In this document: one piece after another, positions 59,865-64,000 of the stretch
How positions within the stretch are numbered: position 1 is the first letter of the stretch
Layout: every line of letters starts with the position of its first letter
Assembly: GCA_910577255.1 (NCBI GenBank)
Contig: CAJTMH010000002.1
Span: 434,001 to 498,000, forward strand
Direction of reading: 5' to 3'
Origin: an uncultured Duncaniella sp.
GTDB taxonomy: Bacteria; Bacteroidota; Bacteroidia; Bacteroidales; Muribaculaceae
Length of the DNA: 64,000 nucleotides
Made by a program: the position numbers and the translations under genes
The notes under the pieces: generated by a model
The model's database searches: none
What the model was told of the DNA's origin: nothing
Seen by the model: only the letters and a program-made list of their open reading frames with translations

Positions 59865-61547
59865 TCAATTGAAGAGGGTTGCGGGATCAACCTCGCGTTC
59901 GCCGAATTCGTAGGCGATGGGGTCCTCGAGGAGGCGGGGGTTGCGGGCAAGGTCCACGTCACTCAACGGAAGAGTGAGGTGAGCGGCTGTGGCTGTCGAT
60001 ACACCTGTGCCGTCGCTTGTCTTGGCATACTGGCAGGGTTCATTTTCGTCCCATTCGTAACCGGCATTGCGCTCCTGGGCATTGAGGTAGTTCACCACTT
60101 CCTGTTGCTGATAGTAGCTGCGGCGGAGGAGGTCATACCAGTAGAGGCCCTCGTAGGCGAGCTCGATGCGGCGTTCGTAATGGATGTCCTGATAAGTGAT
60201 GGTGCGCTTTTCAGGCATTCCGGCACGCTTGCGCACTGCATTGAAATAAGTGCGGGCGGTCTCGTCGGAAGTCGAGGCATTGTTGCCGAGGATGGCCTCA
60301 GTGAGGTTGAGATAAACCTCGGCGAGACGCATCATGTAGGTGTTGACACCCGACGACTGCTGATAGCTCTGACCATTGTCGTCAAGTTTACCGATCACGT
60401 GCTTCACCACGTTACATTTGTTCTCGTAACCAGTCTCGGTGACGTTGTAGGTGTAACCACCGTTCTTCACATTGAGATGCGGATAGTATTCGCCAACAGT
60501 CGCGATGGTGGCATGACGGCGGATACGGTCGGCGGGATCATAAGTGCGAACGATGTCATACGAAGCATAGGTGGCGTTGCCCCAGTTGGTCTCACCTACC
60601 ATGGTCGACCAGCTGAAGAATGCGGAGATGGAGTTGACACCACCCCAACCCACTGCGTCGGTTGAACCCTGGAGCCACTGAAGCTGGAACACTGATTCAG
60701 AGTTGTTGTTCCAAGTGCTCACTGAGAAGAGGTCACCATAGTTGGGCAACAGGCTGTAAGGGCCTTCGATACACTTGAGAGCGGCCTTCTTGGCAAGGTC
60801 GAGATAATAAGTGTTACGGGAACCGCGGTTGAAGTCGGTGGCGATATTCTCACCATCATACTGTCCGTCGGTGGTCAGGCCGGCCATTGAGAGATAGACA
60901 CGTGAGAGCATTCCGTAGGCACTGTAGCAGGTTACACGGCCGGGATTAGCCTGTGACTTCGACAGATGGGCTGCGGCATACTCAAGGTCGCGGATGGCGA
61001 ACTCGATCACGTCGGTGGCACGGTGTGCATAAGCTACAGAATTGTTAATCTGAGCCTTAGTGTCGGTATAGATGATACCCTTGCCCCACACTGAACCGAT
61101 GTACCAGTAGGCAAGGCCGCGCATAAAGCGGGCTTCAGCTATACCCTGGATTTTGGCCTCTTCGGTCACTGCCGAGCCACACTTCTGCTCAATGTTGTTG
61201 ATGACGTTGTTTGACTGCGCCACAACAGAGTAGAATGCACCCCAGGCATCTTCCAGGCCGGGAGAGAGTGAGTTTTCAGTGAAATTGGTGTAAGGATAGA
61301 TGTAGTCTGACCATCGTGCGGTCAGGTTGTTGCTGCGACCGTCACCCACGCTGTAATAGAACTTACCGTTGAACGAGTTCCACACATAGTTGTAAAGCGG
61401 AGCGGTAGCCTGGGCCACAGCGTCGTTTGAATCAAAGAATGTGTCCTCGCTGGCCTGGTAGGTGTTGGTCTGGTCGAGAAAATCGGAGCAGGAGCTCAGA
61501 GTCATCATCCCGGCCAGGGCTGCAAAGATATATATTTTGTTTTTCAT
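59865..61547 (-). CDS. SusD/RagB-family glycan-binding lipoprotein
   Basis: A 560-residue lipoprotein (TLSSC, Cys20) with the SusD pattern: SDFLDQTN after the lipobox, LYNYVWNSFNG, AEARFMRGLAYWYIGSVWG, a TPR-like helical core, YMRLAEVYLNLTEAI-like segment near residue 415 and RRIELAYEGLYWYDLLR near 465. It forms the lid of the SusC transporter. The gap to susC is 19 bp. Confidence 0.97.
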   Translation of the reverse strand: MKNKIYIFAALAGMMTLSSCSDFLDQTNTYQASEDTFFDSNDAVAQATAPLYNYVWNSFNGKFYYSVGDGRSNNLTARWSDYIYPYTNFTENSLSPGLEDAWGAFYSVVAQSNNVINNIEQKCGSAVTEEAKIQGIAEARFMRGLAYWYIGSVWGKGIIYTDTKAQINNSVAYAHRATDVIEFAIRDLEYAAAHLSKSQANPGRVTCYSAYGMLSRVYLSMAGLTTDGQYDGENIATDFNRGSRNTYYLDLAKKAALKCIEGPYSLLPNYGDLFSVSTWNNNSESVFQLQWLQGSTDAVGWGGVNSISAFFSWSTMVGETNWGNATYASYDIVRTYDPADRIRRHATIATVGEYYPHLNVKNGGYTYNVTETGYENKCNVVKHVIGKLDDNGQSYQQSSGVNTYMMRLAEVYLNLTEAILGNNASTSDETARTYFNAVRKRAGMPEKRTITYQDIHYERRIELAYEGLYWYDLLRRSYYQQQEVVNYLNAQERNAGYEWDENEPCQYAKTSDGTGVSTATAAHLTLPLSDVDLARNPRLLEDPIAYEFGEREVDPATLFN

Positions 61548-61566
61548 TATGATATCCTGTTAGAGG

Positions 61567-64000
61567 TTAGAAAGATACATTAAGACCGAATGTATAGATG
61601 CGTGGGGTGGGATAACGGCCATAGTCCACGCCGGTCATAAGAGCATCGCCATACATTGCGCCAACTTCGGGGTCGAGACCTTTGTACTTGGTCCATGTGT
61701 GGAGATTCTGGATGTTCATGTAGATACGCACATTCTCAAGATAAGCCTTGCGCACCCAGTTCTTGGGAAGAGTGTAGCCGAGCGAGATGTTCTGCAGACG
61801 GATGTAGGAAGCATCCTCTACGAGACGGTCGCTGATACGGGTGTAGTTGGAGTTGGCGTCCGACTTCTGCACAGCGGGCATGAGAGTTGATGAAGCGTTC
61901 ACTACGTGGAGGTTGCGGTAATCGTCGTCCGGACCATTGGGGTCAATCTTTCCGATCACAGCATAGTTGAGGGCCTCCTTGAGGATATTGCTGTTCTGGC
62001 GGGGATCCTCGATGCGGTAGCGGGTAAGGTTGAGCGCCTTGTTGCCATAGCTTCCTGAGAAGAAGATGGTCAGGTCGATACCCTTCCAGGAGAAGGTGTT
62101 ACCGAAGCCGAAGGTGAATTTAGGTTCGGGGTTGCCGATATATGTGCAGTCCTCGGCATTGATTTTGCCGTCGCCGTTGACATCCTCGAAGATGTAGTCA
62201 CCGAGCCATGTGGAGCTTTCGGCGATAGTGTTGCCCTCGGGGATAGCCACCTGCTTGAGGTTGCCGTTGGCATCATGATAGTAGAAATCGGTGGGATTGT
62301 CGAAACGGCCGATCACCTTGTAGCCCCAGAACTGACCGATAGGCTGACCTACGGCGGTCTTGGTCACGATGAAGTTGGTGGAGCTGGGCTGGAATGACTT
62401 CTCGAGTGTTGCAGTCTCGGTGTCAAGAGAGAGCACCTTGTTGCGGTTGAGGCCAAACACGAGGTTGGTGGTCCACTGGAAGTTCTTGTTGGTGATATTG
62501 GTGGTGTTGATGGTGAGTTCCACACCCTTGTTCTCAAGTGAACCGATGTTCTGCCAAGGATTTGAAGCCGCGCCCTGGCCGGATGAACCGATATAGGCAG
62601 GGAGCTGCACCTGAAGCAGGAGGTTCTTGGTCTTCTTGTAGTAGAGGTCGGCCACGAGTTCGATGCGGTTATCGAGGAAGCCGAGGTCGAGACCCACGTT
62701 CCAAGAGTGGGTGGTCTCCCAGGTCAGTTCAGTGTTGGGGGTATTGCCTGTGAGGACACCTGTGCCCCAGGGAGTGGTCTTGAAGCTGAGGAGCGCGATG
62801 GTTGCCCACTGGTCCACATTCTGGTTACCGGTGGCACCCCAACCTGCGCGGAGCTTGGCATTGTTCATCCATGTGAGGTCGCGGAGGAATGATTCCTGCG
62901 ACGCACGCCATGCGAGAGCCACTGAGGGGAACCAACCCCAACGGTGATCCTTGTTGAACTTAGATGAACCGTCGCGACGGATGGTAGCTGTCAAGAGATA
63001 GCGGTCGTCAAACGAGTAGAATGCACGGCCGAAGTAAGAGAGGATAGAGTTAGCGAATTTGTAACCTGTGGTGGTAGAGGTGGTGATATCACCGGCCGAA
63101 AGGTCAGGAGTGGTGTTTGAGAGGAAGCCGGTGGCGTTGCCAACCTGTGTCTCCCAGTTGAAATGGCTCATTTCCTGGCCGATCATGGCATTCACGGAGT
63201 GAACCTTATTGAATGTCATGTTGTAGGTGAGGATGTTGCGCCATGACCAATATTTGGTGTTGGTCTTGGTCCACTTCGAGGTACGTGTATCCTGGGTCTT
63301 GATGCCGAACTGATAGTCGGGCATGTAGTAATAATAGTTATTGTTGTTCCAGTCGCCGGAAACCTCAGTCTTGAGGGTAAGGCCCTTGTAGAGGGTTGCC
63401 TCGAGATAGGTGTTCAAGCGGAAGTTGGTCTTACGGTTATTGTTAGTCGTAAGTTCGGCGAGACCGACAGGGTTATCGGGCATCCACACATCCTCGGGAC
63501 CGTCAAACGAACCGTCGGGAGATGTGACAGCTACTGTAGGCTGCTGCATGAGGGCGCTCATGATTGTATTCTTGTCAGTTCCGACCTTCTGTTTGGTTTC
63601 CGAGAACGAGAAGTTCACACCGCCGCGGAGCCATGATTTGATCTGCGAATCAATGTTGGAGCGGAGTGACAGACGACGGAAACCTGAGCCGAGAGCGATA
63701 CCGTCCTGCTTGAGATAGCCGCCTGAGAAAGCGTAAGTGGTGCGTTCGTTACCGCCTGACACTGAAATATTATGGCTGGTCATGAGGGCTTTCTTGAACA
63801 GTTCGTCCTGCCAGTCAGTGCCTTCGCCGAGAGCGTCGGGATTAACAAACGCGCTTGAGGGGTCGAGAAGGTTGAGCTCGTTGGCGCGGAAGTTGTGATG
63901 CTTGGCATACTCGCGGAGGTTGAGCATGTCATATTTCTTAGGCATCTCTTGCCAACCCACATAACCGTCGTAGGTCACCGTGGCGTTGCCTGCGGTACCG
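61567..64000 (-). CDS. SusC/RagA-family TonB-linked transporter, 5' end outside window
   Basis: The minus-strand frame is open to the right edge (about 811 residues visible), so the signal peptide, the carboxypeptidase-like domain and the first part of the plug are missing. Visible SusC features: HNISVSGGNERTTYAFSGGYL, the barrel block GWFPSVALAWRASQESFL, NVGLDLGFLDNRIEL, and the C-terminal YPTPRIYTFGLNVSF. It heads the visible xylan operon and would import xylo-oligosaccharides with the downstream SusD. Confidence 0.96.
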   Translation of the reverse strand, partial: GTAGNATVTYDGYVGWQEMPKKYDMLNLREYAKHHNFRANELNLLDPSSAFVNPDALGEGTDWQDELFKKALMTSHNISVSGGNERTTYAFSGGYLKQDGIALGSGFRRLSLRSNIDSQIKSWLRGGVNFSFSETKQKVGTDKNTIMSALMQQPTVAVTSPDGSFDGPEDVWMPDNPVGLAELTTNNNRKTNFRLNTYLEATLYKGLTLKTEVSGDWNNNNYYYYMPDYQFGIKTQDTRTSKWTKTNTKYWSWRNILTYNMTFNKVHSVNAMIGQEMSHFNWETQVGNATGFLSNTTPDLSAGDITTSTTTGYKFANSILSYFGRAFYSFDDRYLLTATIRRDGSSKFNKDHRWGWFPSVALAWRASQESFLRDLTWMNNAKLRAGWGATGNQNVDQWATIALLSFKTTPWGTGVLTGNTPNTELTWETTHSWNVGLDLGFLDNRIELVADLYYKKTKNLLLQVQLPAYIGSSGQGAASNPWQNIGSLENKGVELTINTTNITNKNFQWTTNLVFGLNRNKVLSLDTETATLEKSFQPSSTNFIVTKTAVGQPIGQFWGYKVIGRFDNPTDFYYHDANGNLKQVAIPEGNTIAESSTWLGDYIFEDVNGDGKINAEDCTYIGNPEPKFTFGFGNTFSWKGIDLTIFFSGSYGNKALNLTRYRIEDPRQNSNILKEALNYAVIGKIDPNGPDDDYRNLHVVNASSTLMPAVQKSDANSNYTRISDRLVEDASYIRLQNISLGYTLPKNWVRKAYLENVRIYMNIQNLHTWTKYKGLDPEVGAMYGDALMTGVDYGRYPTPRIYTFGLNVSF

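Overview
The window is a chromosomal segment of a Bacteroidales bacterium. The signs are a SusC/SusD-type glycan locus, many lipoproteins with Bacteroidetes-style lipoboxes, a fused NuoCD, a complex I without NuoE/F/G, a BioG-BioC fusion, and promoters of the Bacteroidetes type (TTG, about 19 bp, TAnnTTTG). Base composition near 50% G+C and the mix of genes would fit a gut family such as Muribaculaceae, but that family-level call is inference. No tRNA, rRNA, CRISPR array, phage or insertion sequence was seen.

Layout. (1) 1-5862, minus strand: two lipoproteins with a PCMD-type C-terminal domain (one cut by the window edge) flanking two tandem paralogous outer-membrane beta-barrel proteins, directly behind murI (5882-6712). 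(2) 6819-24186, minus strand: a 17.4 kb energy-conservation block in the order nuoA-nuoB-nuoCD-nuoH, then a complete F1Fo ATP synthase set atpD-C-B-E-F-H-A-G, then nuoI-J-K-L-M-N. The ATP synthase genes sit inside the complex I operon between nuoH and nuoI, with gaps of only 62 and 43 bp at the two joints and no terminator, so proton pump and proton-driven synthase are probably made from one transcript. (3) 24483-25142: an outer-membrane beta-barrel protein. (4) 25397-29931, plus strand: biotin genes bioA, bioF, bioG-bioC fusion, bioD, without bioB. (5) 30047-31838, plus strand: a DEDDy 3'-5' exonuclease, a small membrane protein and a formate/nitrite channel. (6) 31957-35896, minus strand: a lipoprotein behind a TonB-dependent receptor, and a short AlkD-like protein. 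(7) 36010-38310, plus strand: a patatin phospholipase joined to a POTRA/beta-barrel. (8) 38420-43909: housekeeping genes glmS, ettA, def, ruvX (minus) and rplS (plus); ruvX and rplS share a symmetric divergent promoter. (9) 44003-46603: a 47-residue one-helix membrane protein and a large DUF4842/LruC-like lipoprotein. (10) 46891-64000, minus strand: a xylan utilization locus running susC (cut by the right edge), susD, surface glycan-binding lipoprotein, GH10 xylanase with two inserted carbohydrate-binding modules, GH35, carbohydrate esterase, GPH-type sugar transporter, second GH10, GH43 and GH67.

Working together, the xylan locus would bind and cut glucuronoxylan at the surface (CBM-GH10 lipoprotein, SGBP, SusD), import oligosaccharides through SusC, trim them in the periplasm (GH10, GH67, esterase, GH35), move products across the inner membrane by the GPH transporter and finish them in the cytoplasm (GH43, which has no signal peptide). 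The nuo/atp block would turn reductant into a proton gradient and ATP.

The most notable points are the nested nuo-atp arrangement, loss of the conserved TM7 lysine in NuoM but not in NuoL or NuoN, the Ala/Lys-rich tail on NuoI, an epsilon subunit without the inhibitory helices, the uncharacterised PCMD-lipoprotein/twin-barrel operon, and the perfectly symmetric ruvX/rplS promoter pair.
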